Source of the DNA: Paludisphaera rhizosphaerae
Lineage (GTDB): Bacteria > Planctomycetota > Planctomycetia > Isosphaerales > Isosphaeraceae
Length of the DNA stretch: 64,000 nt
NCBI RefSeq assembly: GCF_011065895.1
Contig: NZ_JAALCR010000010.1
Coordinates: 1-64,000, forward strand
Direction: 5' to 3'
Shown: piece after piece, positions 7,994 to 16,826 of the stretch
Layout: each line of letters starts with the position of its first letter
Position numbering within the stretch: the first letter of the stretch is position 1
The notes under the pieces: model-generated
Told to the model about the DNA's origin: nothing
Seen by the model: only the letters and a program-made list of their open reading frames with translations
Databases searched by the model: none
Made by a program: the position numbers and the translations under genes

Positions 7994-9541
7994 TCAACCC
8001 AGGATCTGAACCTCGATCGGGGCCAGATCGACCTCGATCGTGTTCGCGGGGCCCGTTCCTAAGCCCCCCTCGACCTCCTGGATGGTGAGCCCATCGCGGG
8101 TGCGTACAGGGCCGGGGGGAACGCCTGACCCCGGTGCGAAGGGGGCGTTGAGGATGCGTAGGACGTCGCCCTCGGCGTGGAGGGAGAGGTCCAGCAGGAC
8201 ATGGCCAGTGAAGCGGGCGGTCGTGCTCGTGTTGGCGACGATCAGGATCTCGCGGTTGTGGAGGATTCGCGAGAAGGCCAGCACGCCCGGGGCGAACGTC
8301 GAGGCCCCGAAGTGGACGCCGTCGCCGGAGATCGGCCGGAAATAGAGCCGGCCGTAGCGCAGGGCCGGCTCGGCGTCGCGAACTTCAGAAAGGGACTGGA
8401 TCGCCCGGTACAGGGGAAGGCTTGAGTCGAGGCCGCCTCGTCCGTGTTCGCCGATCTTGGCGCCGTGGCCGAGGCAGGGGATTCCCTGAAGTCCAAACAG
8501 GAGGGCGACGGCCAGAACCGCCTGCGGATCTTCGGCGTCGGTCGTCCCGTCCTGGACCCGATGCTGGTCGTCGAGGTAGGCGACGAAGCAGCGCCCGGCC
8601 TCGCCGTGGCTGCTGAGCAGGTGACGTTCGACGGCCTTGCGACGGCGGTAGACGTCGATGACGCTGGTCGGCGGGGCGACCCCCCTGGCGACTCGCGGCA
8701 GGAGGGATGCGAGCGGAACGTCGAGCGCCGCGTCGACGCCTGGCATGTCTCGATCATCGCTGGTGTTGCGGCCGATGAACCGGGCGAGCCGATCCTCGCC
8801 TTCGTCGACCTCGCCGAAGGTGAAGAAGTTCTTCTTGCCAATACTCAGCGCGTATTCGCGGATGGCGTTGCCGAAGGTCCGGGTGAAGCCGCGACCGACG
8901 GATTCGAGGGGGGCGACGTGAAGGCCGTCGACGTCGTATCGGGCGATGACGTACTGGTGAGCGTGGATCAAGGCGTTCGGGGCGAGGTGGACCATCCCTT
9001 CGCGCGCGGGGATGGCGAAACCGTTCAACCCGGAGCCGGAGTACCCGAAGACGCCGCCGGGGGGATTGAGAACGGCATCGAAGATCACGTAGAGGCCCTG
9101 GGCATGGGCCTCGTCGACCAGGTTCCGCAGCTCGTCGTCGGCCGTTTCCGGGGCTGGGGCGGACCGAGGTTCGGGCTGGAGGAAGTTCCGGCCCCTTGAG
9201 TCGTCGAAGCTCGACGGGTTGGATTGACGGTTCCCGATCGCAAGAGAGAGCCAGATCGCTGCTGCACCAAGCTCCTTGATCGACTTCAAGCGTGCGCGAT
9301 TCCCATGAAACACGCCACCCTGGAACGAATCTCCGGCGAGGAGGCTTACGGGGGATCGACTTTCGCCGCCGTCGAGACGGTCGAGCGTCAGGCGGTGGAT
9401 CCAGACGTCGCGCCAGTCCTGGGGGGAAGGGTAGGGGGTCAGGATCGGCCGCGGTTCGCCGGCGACGTCCACGACCTTGACGGTCCGCTCGGCCGCGGCC
9501 TCGAAGGCGGCCTGGACCCGCGGGTCGTTCAGCGAGAGCAT
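7994..9541 (-). CDS. GH13-like (alpha-amylase family) protein lacking catalytic residues
   Basis: 515 residues with the shape of an alpha-amylase (beta/alpha)8 barrel: ELGAAAIWLSLAIG, LVDEAHAQGLYVIFDAVLN, RYDVDGLHVAPL, NFFTFGEVDEGED and LFGLQGIPCLGHGAKIGEHG, then a C-terminal beta domain. Region I has NP where NH is expected. Region II reads DGLHVA where G-x-R-x-D is expected, so the nucleophile Asp and the Arg are missing. Region IV reads DDQHR instead of NHD. Only the region III Glu remains. It is probably not an active glycosidase and may bind carbohydrate or have another role. No signal peptide is seen. A GAGGAG site precedes the ATG by 9 nt. Confidence 0.8.
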   Translation of the reverse strand: MLSLNDPRVQAAFEAAAERTVKVVDVAGEPRPILTPYPSPQDWRDVWIHRLTLDRLDGGESRSPVSLLAGDSFQGGVFHGNRARLKSIKELGAAAIWLSLAIGNRQSNPSSFDDSRGRNFLQPEPRSAPAPETADDELRNLVDEAHAQGLYVIFDAVLNPPGGVFGYSGSGLNGFAIPAREGMVHLAPNALIHAHQYVIARYDVDGLHVAPLESVGRGFTRTFGNAIREYALSIGKKNFFTFGEVDEGEDRLARFIGRNTSDDRDMPGVDAALDVPLASLLPRVARGVAPPTSVIDVYRRRKAVERHLLSSHGEAGRCFVAYLDDQHRVQDGTTDAEDPQAVLAVALLFGLQGIPCLGHGAKIGEHGRGGLDSSLPLYRAIQSLSEVRDAEPALRYGRLYFRPISGDGVHFGASTFAPGVLAFSRILHNREILIVANTSTTARFTGHVLLDLSLHAEGDVLRILNAPFAPGSGVPPGPVRTRDGLTIQEVEGGLGTGPANTIEVDLAPIEVQILG

Positions 9542-9782
9542 GACGCAGGACTCCTCGACGCCGTCGGCAGCAACCTGACGAAACCGTCTTTAAGATCAAA
9601 ACGCGTGCCAGGCAGGAATCTGTACATGATGCCCCGGGCTTGGGGCCTCGAGACGTTGGTGCAGAGTCGGATCCCCTGCGTGCGGCCTGGGTACGCCGGT
9701 TCGGAAGCGATACAATGCGTGGGGTCGTCAGCCGCCGCTCCACGATCGGGGCGGAGCGGTCGACGGGCGGCGAGGGGCGGCG

Positions 9783-12700
9783 ATGGATGGGCGATGGGAT
9801 CGGAACAAGACCGCGGGAGTCGCGGCGTTGGGGCTGCTCGTCGTCGTCAACGCGGCGATCTCGTACCGCAACGCCCGGGCGATCCGATCCGATTCTGAAG
9901 AGGTCGTCCATACGGAACAGGTTCTGGCCGATGTGGCGGCCCTTCGGGCCGACCTTCGAGGGATGGAGGCCGCTCAGCGTCGCTTTCTTCTCCTGGGAGA
10001 CGATTCCTCGCAGGCGGAATTCCTCAGGACCGCCGGCCGGGTCGACGCCGGGGTCGACGAACTGGCTCGACTGACTCTGGACAACACCGAGCAGAAGCCG
10101 CGGATCACCGCTTTGCACGATGCGGTCCGCCGGACTTACACAAAGCTCTCCGAGGCCGTCAGAATCCGCCGTGAACTCGGGCCGGAGGCCGCGCGGGCGA
10201 ATGTGGCGGGTGGAGGCGCCCATGCGGCGCTGGACGACTCCGAACGCCGGCTCGACGACGTCGGCGCGGCGGAGCGGACGCTGTTGACGAAGCGGCGGAC
10301 TGAGACGGACAAGGCGTATGACGATGCGGTGCTGTTCGGCGCCGCTTCGACGGTCTTCGGTCTGGCGGCGGTGGCCGGCTTCGCATGGCTGCTGGCCCGC
10401 GACGCCGCCATCCGCCGTCGCGCCGAGGAGGTCCGGGCGCGGCTGGCCGCGATCGTGGAATCCTCGGCCGACGCAATCGTGGGCATGACGCCGGAAGGGA
10501 TCGTCCAGACGTGGAACGCCGGCGCCGAGGCCCTCTTCGATCGATCGGCGGAGGAGGCTGTCGGACGGCCGATCGACGAGTTGATCGTCCCTCCCGAGCT
10601 TCGCGAGGAGTCGCGCGGCGTGCTGAGGCGGGTCGCTCGCGACGAGCCGGTCGAGCCGTTCGAGACGGTCCGGATGAGTCGGGGAGGCCGGAAAATCGAG
10701 GTCTCGGCGACTGTCTCGCCCATCCGCGACCCCGCCGGCCGGGTCGTCGGCGCGTCGAAGGTTTTGCGCGACGTGGGCGCCCGCAAGCGGGCCGAACGAC
10801 AGGCCCGGGAGGGAGAGGCCCGGTTTCGAACACTCTTTGAGCAGGGGGTGCAGTTCGCCGGAGTCCTCTCGGCTGACGGCGAGATTCTGGAGGCCAATCG
10901 GTCGTGCTTCGACTCGTGGGGACTTCAGCGCGAGGACGTCCTCGGCCGGCCGTTCTGGGAATGTCCATGGTGGGCGTCGTCGCCGACTCTCGCCAGGACG
11001 ATTCGAGACGCCTGCGAACGGGCCGCGTCCGGCGAGACCCTGCGCTTCGAGGAGCCTTACCTCGTCGTCGACGGAACTGAGCGGGTCATGGACCTGGCGA
11101 TCACTCCCGTGGTTGATGAGGTCGGGCGGATCCTCTTCCTCTCCTCGACGGCGACGGACGTGACCGACCGCAAGCGCGGCGAGGAGTCGCTGCGGCGCTC
11201 GGAGGAACGCTACCGGACCCTGTTCAACTCGATCGACCAGGGCTTCTGCGTGGCTCAGGTCGTCTTCGACGGGGATCGGCCGGTCGACTATCGATTCATG
11301 GAGGCCAACCCTGTCTTCGAAACGCAGACCGGGCTCGTCGACGTGGTCGGCCGGTCGGCCAGGGAACTGGTGCCCGATCTGGAAGACCACTGGTTCGCCA
11401 TCTACGGCGAAGTGGCTCGGACCGGCGTGCCGACTCGGTTCCTTGAGCGGGCGGAGGCGATGGGCCGCTGGTTCGACGTCTACGCCTTTCGGGTCGGCGC
11501 TCCGGATGAGGCGATGGTGGCCATTCTGTTCACCGACGTCACGGAGCGGAAGCGCGCTGAGGAAGAACGCGAGCGGCTGCTCCGCCACGCCTCCGAGGAG
11601 CGCGAGCGGCTGGCCGAGGCGTTCGAGCGGTCGCCGGCCTTCGTGGCCGTCCTCCGCGGCCCCGAGCACGTCTACGAGCGGGTCAACGCCCGCTACGAGG
11701 AGTTGATCGGCCGTCGCGATCTGGTCGGTCGGACGGTCCGCGAGGTCGTTCCCGAGGTCGGCGAGCAGGGGTATTTTGAAGTCCTCGACCGGGTCTTCCG
11801 CGAGAGCGAGGCGTACATCGCCACCGGCCGTCGCGTCCAGTTGGCGCGCGGACCCGCCGGCGAGATCGAGGACCGCTGGCTGGACTTCGTCTTCCAGCCC
11901 CTGATCGGCCCCGACGGAGGGGTGTCGGGCGTTCTCATCCACGGCATCGACCTTAGCGATCGCTTCCGCGCCGAGGCCGAGGCCCGCGAGAAGGACCAGC
12001 GGCTTCAGCTCTTGCTCGGCAACGCGACCGACTATGCGGTTCTGATCACCGACCCCGAGGGGATCGTCGTGGATTGGGCCGGGGGCGCTGAGGCGATCAC
12101 CGGGTATGCGCCGGCCGACGTGCTGGGCCGACCGGCCGACGTGATCTTCACGCCCGACGACCGCGCCGCCGGGGTTCCGGCTCGGGAGATGGCGACGGCG
12201 GCCCGCGAGGGGCGGGCCGAGGACAAGCGCTGGCACCTCCGCAAGGACGGCTCGACGTTCTTCGCCGAGGGGGTCATGGTGCCGCTCCGCGAAGAGGGCC
12301 TGTTGCGCGGGTTCGGTAAGCTCTTTCGCGACGCCACGGCGCGGCGACGGTCGGAGGAAGGGGTTCGATTCCTGGCGGACGCCGGGGCCTCGATCGCCGA
12401 GTTGGTCGACTATGAAAGCACGCTCCAGCGGATCGCCCGTCTGGCCGTCGGCGGTTTCGCCGACTGGTGCGCCGTCGATCTGGTCGAGGAAGACGGGCGG
12501 CTCCGTCGGCTGGCCCTCAACCGCTCGACGGCCGTCGAGGAGTCCGCCGAATCGGGCGTTGAGAAGGAACTCGACGGCCTCGTCTCGCACGTCATGGCAA
12601 CCGGGGAGCCGGAGGTGGTCTACGACCTGGCGGGGATCGATCCGGGCTCCACGGTCGTTGGGGACGACCGACTGGCCGCCGTCGGGATTCGCTCATGCCT

Positions 12701-13982
12701 CGGCGTGCCGATCCTCTCCCGGGGCCGGGTCGCCGGCTGCCTGACGTTCCTCAGCGCCTCGGGAAGGCGGCGGTTCGGGCCGGAGCAACTCCGCGTGGCC
12801 CAGGATCTGGCCGAGCGCGTGGCGGTGGCCGTTGAGAACGGCCGCCTCTATCGCGCCCTCCAGGAAGCCGACCGCCGCAAGGCCGAGTTCCTGGCGACGC
12901 TCGCCCACGAGCTGCGCAACCCGCTGGCGCCGGTCCGCAACGGCGTTCAGGTCCTCCGGCTGGGGGGAGACGACCCCGCGGCCCGAGCGCGGGCCGTCGA
13001 GATGATGGACCGCCAGATCGTTCACCTCGTCCGCCTGGTCGACGACTTGATGGACGTCTCACGCGTGAACAGTGGCAAGGTCGCCCTTCGTCTCGCGCCG
13101 GTCGACCTTCGAGAGATCGTCGAAGCGGCGGTGGAGATCAGCCGTCAGATGATCGACTCCGGCGGACATGAGTTGGGCGTCCGCGTGGCCGACGAGCCGC
13201 TGCCGCTGGAGGCCGATCGGACGCGGCTGGTGCAGGTGCTGGCCAACCTCCTGAACAACGCGGCCAAGTACACGCCGCACGGCGGCCGGATCGAGCTGTC
13301 CGCCGGTCGCGAGGGGATGGACGCCGTCGTTTGCGTGACCGATTCCGGCGTGGGGATCTCGGCTGAGATGCTCCCGCGGATCTTCGACATGTTCACGCAG
13401 ATTGGTACGACGATCGACCGATCCCAGGGCGGCCTGGGGATCGGCCTGACGCTGGTCCGCCGGCTGGTGGAGATGCACGGCGGCACGGTTTCCGCCCGTA
13501 GCGAGGGCGCCGGCCAGGGCTCAACCCTCATCGTCCGCCTGCCGCTGGCTCGTCCCGCGACCGTCGATGAGGGCTCGGTCGCGGCTGCGCCGGCGGTTCC
13601 TGCGTCGTCGCGACTGAACGTCCTGGTCGTCGACGACAACCGCGATTCGGCCGAGAGCCTGGCGATCCTCCTGGGCCTGAAGGGGCACGAGGTCCGCACG
13701 GCCCACGACGGGCCCGAGGCCCTGCGAACGCTTGAATCCTTCCGCCCGCACCTGGTGCTGCTGGATCTGGGCCTTCCCGGAATGAGCGGCTTCGAGGTCG
13801 CCCGCCGCATCCGCTCCAGCGCGGGGCTTCGCGGCGTGCAACTGGCCGCGTTGACAGGCTGGGGCCAGGAGGAGGATCGCCGTCGGACTCGCGAGGCCGG
13901 CTTCGACCACCATCTGGTCAAGCCGGCCGATCCCGAGGCGGTCGAGGCCGTCCTGGCGACGCTGCTGCACGCCGCCGGCTGA
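9783..13982 (+). CDS. Hybrid sensor histidine kinase (CHASE3-like, five PAS, GAF, HisKA, HATPase, receiver)
   Basis: 1399 residues. A transmembrane segment (about 8-26), a CHASE3-like sensory region and a second transmembrane segment (about 186-204) are followed by five PAS-type domains starting near 217, 343, 476, 609 and 741. A GAF domain follows (about 861-1030). The kinase core is a HisKA helix with FLATLAHELRNPLAP (phospho-acceptor His near 1042), then an ATPase domain with the N box (LANLLNNAAKYTP) and the G boxes (DSGVGIS, GGLGIGLTLV). The C-terminal receiver starts LNVLVVDDN, has the phospho-acceptor Asp in LLDLGLPG near 1326, and the conserved Lys in HLVKPAD. It probably senses both periplasmic and cytosolic signals. 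No output regulator lies beside it. It converges on the HlyD-type gene with 5 bp between stops. Confidence 0.92.
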   Translation: MDGRWDRNKTAGVAALGLLVVVNAAISYRNARAIRSDSEEVVHTEQVLADVAALRADLRGMEAAQRRFLLLGDDSSQAEFLRTAGRVDAGVDELARLTLDNTEQKPRITALHDAVRRTYTKLSEAVRIRRELGPEAARANVAGGGAHAALDDSERRLDDVGAAERTLLTKRRTETDKAYDDAVLFGAASTVFGLAAVAGFAWLLARDAAIRRRAEEVRARLAAIVESSADAIVGMTPEGIVQTWNAGAEALFDRSAEEAVGRPIDELIVPPELREESRGVLRRVARDEPVEPFETVRMSRGGRKIEVSATVSPIRDPAGRVVGASKVLRDVGARKRAERQAREGEARFRTLFEQGVQFAGVLSADGEILEANRSCFDSWGLQREDVLGRPFWECPWWASSPTLARTIRDACERAASGETLRFEEPYLVVDGTERVMDLAITPVVDEVGRILFLSSTATDVTDRKRGEESLRRSEERYRTLFNSIDQGFCVAQVVFDGDRPVDYRFMEANPVFETQTGLVDVVGRSARELVPDLEDHWFAIYGEVARTGVPTRFLERAEAMGRWFDVYAFRVGAPDEAMVAILFTDVTERKRAEEERERLLRHASEERERLAEAFERSPAFVAVLRGPEHVYERVNARYEELIGRRDLVGRTVREVVPEVGEQGYFEVLDRVFRESEAYIATGRRVQLARGPAGEIEDRWLDFVFQPLIGPDGGVSGVLIHGIDLSDRFRAEAEAREKDQRLQLLLGNATDYAVLITDPEGIVVDWAGGAEAITGYAPADVLGRPADVIFTPDDRAAGVPAREMATAAREGRAEDKRWHLRKDGSTFFAEGVMVPLREEGLLRGFGKLFRDATARRRSEEGVRFLADAGASIAELVDYESTLQRIARLAVGGFADWCAVDLVEEDGRLRRLALNRSTAVEESAESGVEKELDGLVSHVMATGEPEVVYDLAGIDPGSTVVGDDRLAAVGIRSCLGVPILSRGRVAGCLTFLSASGRRRFGPEQLRVAQDLAERVAVAVENGRLYRALQEADRRKAEFLATLAHELRNPLAPVRNGVQVLRLGGDDPAARARAVEMMDRQIVHLVRLVDDLMDVSRVNSGKVALRLAPVDLREIVEAAVEISRQMIDSGGHELGVRVADEPLPLEADRTRLVQVLANLLNNAAKYTPHGGRIELSAGREGMDAVVCVTDSGVGISAEMLPRIFDMFTQIGTTIDRSQGGLGIGLTLVRRLVEMHGGTVSARSEGAGQGSTLIVRLPLARPATVDEGSVAAAPAVPASSRLNVLVVDDNRDSAESLAILLGLKGHEVRTAHDGPEALRTLESFRPHLVLLDLGLPGMSGFEVARRIRSSAGLRGVQLAALTGWGQEEDRRRTREAGFDHHLVKPADPEAVEAVLATLLHAAG

Positions 13983-13987
13983 CGAGA

Positions 13988-15493
13988 TCAGTGCCAGTCG
14001 TGAGCCGAGGTGGCGACGGTGGAGAAGGCGCGTCGTTTCTCGTCGTCGGTCATGAGCCGCATGGGGGCGAGCGAGACCGACTCACCCTCGGCGAGCCCTT
14101 CGACGACCTCGATCAGCCGGCCGTTGCCGCCGCCGAGGCGGATGCCGCGACGCAGCGGGCCCTGGTCGGAATCCACATAGACGAAGGCCTCGTTGCCGAT
14201 TTCGAGGACGGCCTCGGACGGGACGGCGACGACGGGTTCGGATTCGCGGACGAAGATCTCGACCTGGGCGGTCATCCCCGGCCGGAGCGAGGGATTCTGG
14301 CCGTCGAGGCCGATCAGCGCGGTGTAGAGCCGGATCTCGGGGGTCTCGCGGGTGATCGGGTCGGCCATCTGCTGGACGGCGGTGACCTTTCCATCCAGGC
14401 CTGAGCCCGGAAGGGCGTCGATCCGGATCCGCGCCTTGGACCCGGCCGGAATCCGGCTGACGATCGACTCGTCGAGCTTGGCGTTGACCCGCATCGAGCC
14501 GGGGTCGGGGATCTTGATGAGGACCTGGTTCTCGCGAGCCATCGCCCCTTCCTGGAGCAACTCCTGCTGGCTCCCCGGCCGCATCGACGCCTCATTGTTG
14601 TGGACGACCAGGCCGTCCACCGGGGCGAACATCTTGCAGCGTTCGATGAGCGTCTCGTACTTCTTCTTCTTGGTCTCTTCCAGGGCGAGCTTGGCCGCCT
14701 TGGAGAGTTCGTCGCTGCGGGCCTTGGCGACCGCCGCGGTCAGCTCGATGATCTTCTTCCGCTTGGTGTAGTTCTCCAGGACGGCGATCTTCCCCTGGGA
14801 GCGGTCGAGGGTGATCTCGCAGTTGGCCTTGGAATCGCGGTCGGCGACCGACTGCGACCGGGCGACGAGCCCCTTCTGGTACATGCTCGTCGACCAATCG
14901 TAACGCTGGGCAGCCTGGACGAGGTTGGTCTTGGCGAGCTTCAGGGCGATGTCGGCGTCCAGCTTGGTGGAGGGGTACGTCCCCCCTTCGTACTCATTGA
15001 GCGAGAACTCGGCGACCTCGCGGGTTTTGACCGCGCTTTGAAGCTCGGCGGCGGCCGTCTGAACGGTGATCCGCTCGGTCGTCAGCTTGTCGCGGAGCGA
15101 GGACGAATCCAGCTCGATGAGAAGATCGCCTTTTTTGACGGTCGAGCCGTCGTTGGCCAGGAAGATGATCCGATTCTGACCCTCGACGCGGTTGACGACC
15201 TCGCGATTCCTGCCGCTCTCCAGGCTGCCGCGAGCGTTGAAGGTCACGGGGATCTGGAGGCGCGAGACCCGCTGCATCGGCGTCTTGACGAGGGTCCGTC
15301 GGATCGGCAAGTAGCCCGTCTTGGCCGCAACGGCCGCCCCCGCCGCCGCAATCAGGGTGAGCCAAACGAGGCGACGCAAGCCAGACCGACGACGCGGAGC
15401 CGGCGGCGGTGGATCGTCCATGTTGGACGGTGCGATCACCGAGGGATCGAACGTGGGCCGTGGTTCTTCCGTCGTCTGAGTCGCCGTCGCCAT
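13988..15493 (-). CDS. HlyD-family membrane fusion (periplasmic adaptor) protein
   Basis: About 501 residues. A Pro-rich cytosolic tail is followed by a transmembrane helix (LRRLVWLTLIAAAGAAVAAKTG), a lipoyl-like half (GQNRIIFLANDGSTVKKGDLLIELD), a long alpha-helical hairpin rich in Lys, Glu and Ala, the second lipoyl half (MFAPVDGLVVH), a beta-barrel (PGSMRVNAKLDESIVSRIPAG), and a membrane-proximal domain (VVAVPSEAVLEIGNEAFVYV). This is the adaptor that links an inner-membrane pump (ABC or RND) to an outer-membrane channel. No pump or channel gene is adjacent here, so its partner is unknown. The Met at 15493 was chosen because GGAGG lies about 10 nt upstream. Confidence 0.88.
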   Translation of the reverse strand: MATATQTTEEPRPTFDPSVIAPSNMDDPPPPAPRRRSGLRRLVWLTLIAAAGAAVAAKTGYLPIRRTLVKTPMQRVSRLQIPVTFNARGSLESGRNREVVNRVEGQNRIIFLANDGSTVKKGDLLIELDSSSLRDKLTTERITVQTAAAELQSAVKTREVAEFSLNEYEGGTYPSTKLDADIALKLAKTNLVQAAQRYDWSTSMYQKGLVARSQSVADRDSKANCEITLDRSQGKIAVLENYTKRKKIIELTAAVAKARSDELSKAAKLALEETKKKKYETLIERCKMFAPVDGLVVHNNEASMRPGSQQELLQEGAMARENQVLIKIPDPGSMRVNAKLDESIVSRIPAGSKARIRIDALPGSGLDGKVTAVQQMADPITRETPEIRLYTALIGLDGQNPSLRPGMTAQVEIFVRESEPVVAVPSEAVLEIGNEAFVYVDSDQGPLRRGIRLGGGNGRLIEVVEGLAEGESVSLAPMRLMTDDEKRRAFSTVATSAHDWH

Positions 15494-15560
15494 TTCGGGG
15501 CCGCCTCCGTGTGCGGGAGACGTCCGAAGGGGGCGCGTCATTCCCCTCCGCATCGTCTCC

Positions 15561-15580
15561 GCCTCTATAGGTATAGAGGC
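15561..15580. promoter_or_regulatory. Perfect 9-2-9 dyad upstream of the HlyD gene
   Basis: GCCTCTATA, GG, TATAGAGGC forms a perfect 20 bp dyad 68 bp upstream of the chosen HlyD start. Its length and layout resemble operators of MerR- or MarR-type regulators, which often control efflux genes. No regulator gene is adjacent, so the binding protein is unknown. Confidence 0.45.
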
Positions 15581-15650
15581 GACGTTGGGAGCGAGGCTGG
15601 ACGGGAAATCATCCCAAGCCGACGAAGTTCATCGATCGGCCATTTCTGCC

Positions 15651-15755
15651 TTAAGAAGGCGGCGAGATGACGTCGGCTTTCCCTGTGACGGGATTGACGG
15701 CGATGAGAGACTTAAGATCGACTCGCTCATCGGGGTCGATTTCGACTCGAAGCAT
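15651..15755 (-). CDS. Possible 34-residue peptide or gene remnant
   Basis: A short minus-strand frame starting MLRVEIDPDERVDLKSLIAV and ending in TAA. The composition looks protein-like (alternating charged and hydrophobic residues, Gly/Pro turn), unlike the arginine-rich frames common in this GC-rich DNA. The ribosome site is weak. It may be the tail of a decayed gene or a chance frame. Confidence 0.25.
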   Translation of the reverse strand: MLRVEIDPDERVDLKSLIAVNPVTGKADVISPPS

Positions 15756-15940
15756 GGATGTTCTTCTGCCAGGAGAACGGGACCTGGTCCTGACGGCGGT
15801 CGCCTTGCGTTACACTACCGTTCCCCGTAATTGCTCCTGAACTGCCATGCTGGACGAACCATCCGACGCGCTTCGCGAGGTATGGTTCTTTGTGCTTGTG
15901 GTATCATAACCTGTGCGTGTCGAGACGAGGAGTAGCGACA

Positions 15941-16225
15941 ATGGAACAGAAGACCGTCGAAGGGACGTGGGAACAGGTCGCGACGCACGCCCGGGAATTC
16001 GCCGGACGCCGAGTCCGCGTTACCGTGCTTGACGAACTTGCGGCACCCGCCGACCAGGCTCTTCAGGAGAAGCTGGCCGAGGAGGCGTTCAAGCAGCATC
16101 TGCTTACCTCCGGGCTCGTTACGCGGTTCCCTTCGGCGCTCGACGCGGGAGAGGACGAGGACGACGCGCCGATCGCCGTTTCCGGTGAGCCTGTATCGGA
16201 GTCCCTTCTTCGTGAGCGTCGCTGA
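15941..16225 (+). CDS. Putative antitoxin of a PIN-type toxin-antitoxin module
   Basis: 94 residues. The N-terminal half (VEGTWEQVATHAREFAGRRVRVTVL) has the short strand-helix-strand look of small DNA-binding antitoxins. The C-terminal half is acidic (AGEDEDDAP) and suited to masking the toxin. The ATG at 15941 follows GAGGAG by 8 nt. The stop is separated from the PIN-domain gene by only 2 nt, the usual antitoxin-first order, so the pair is almost certainly co-translated and probably autoregulated. I cannot assign it to a named antitoxin family. Confidence 0.7.
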   Translation: MEQKTVEGTWEQVATHAREFAGRRVRVTVLDELAAPADQALQEKLAEEAFKQHLLTSGLVTRFPSALDAGEDEDDAPIAVSGEPVSESLLRERR

Positions 16226-16227
16226 GC

Positions 16228-16692
16228 GTGGCCGTCTACTTCCTAGACACCAGCACGCTGGTCAAGCGAAACGTGCAAGAGGCCGGGACTGCGTGGGTCC
16301 GCAACCTGACCCGCTCCGGTACGCCTCACGACCTTTACATCGCTCGCATCTCCGTCGTCGAGTTCGTGGCCGCCATCACCCGTCGCGAACGAGGGGGACA
16401 CCTGACTCCGGCTCAGGGGGCCGCCGTCATCGGGCACTTTCGCAGACGGGTGTCCCAACGCTACATCGTCGTCCAACTCTCTTCGGCCCTGTTCGACGAC
16501 GCTTCGCAACTCGCCCGGAGGTACGGGCTACGCGGGTACGACGCTGTTCAACTCGCCGCCGCCCTGGCGCTCCATCGGCCGAGGATGACCCGTGGCTTAT
16601 CGCCCGTAACGCTCGTCTCCGCAGATGCGGAACTCAATCGGACCGCCGTCGCAGAGGGCGTGCTCGTCGAAAACCCGAATCAATACCTCTGA
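16228..16692 (+). CDS. PIN-domain toxin (VapC-like ribonuclease)
   Basis: 154 residues starting at a GTG. The PIN fold is marked by four acidic metal ligands: Asp7 in YFLDTS, Glu45 in SVVEF, Asp105 in GYDAVQLA and Asp133 in VSADAEL. Such toxins are Mg2+-dependent ribonucleases that cleave tRNA or rRNA when the partner antitoxin is degraded. The GTG follows the antitoxin stop by 2 nt, so translation is probably coupled. All four ligands are present, so the toxin looks intact. Confidence 0.85.
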   Translation: MAVYFLDTSTLVKRNVQEAGTAWVRNLTRSGTPHDLYIARISVVEFVAAITRRERGGHLTPAQGAAVIGHFRRRVSQRYIVVQLSSALFDDASQLARRYGLRGYDAVQLAAALALHRPRMTRGLSPVTLVSADAELNRTAVAEGVLVENPNQYL

Positions 16693-16826
16693 TGCGGGTC
16701 CCTCCTCAAATGAGGGGCTGACTTGACGACAGCCCCCGCCGCGCGGACTCGCCGACCTTTCTGGATGCACCAAGTTGCGGAAAGTAGAGTTCCCAGGCGA
16801 GAAAGACGGTAGTTGGGCCCTCTCCC

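Larger units (their letters stand above)
15494..15940. other. Intergenic region between HlyD and toxin-antitoxin genes
   Basis: 447 bp. It holds a perfect dyad at 15561-15580 (listed separately), a possible 34-codon minus-strand open frame at 15651-15755, and, before the antitoxin, a TATCAT sequence (15902-15907) that could be a -10 element. Confidence 0.5.

Noticed and set aside
9542-9782. A possible tRNA gene in the gap before the sensor kinase
   Set aside because: No T-loop GTTCGA-type sequence with matching acceptor stem was found in the gap.
8754-12590. A 1278-codon open frame on the minus strand opposite the sensor kinase
   Set aside because: It is antisense to a kinase with clear PAS, HisKA, ATPase and receiver motifs. 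Its own product is Arg/Pro/Asp-rich with no domain. It reflects GC-rich third codon positions.
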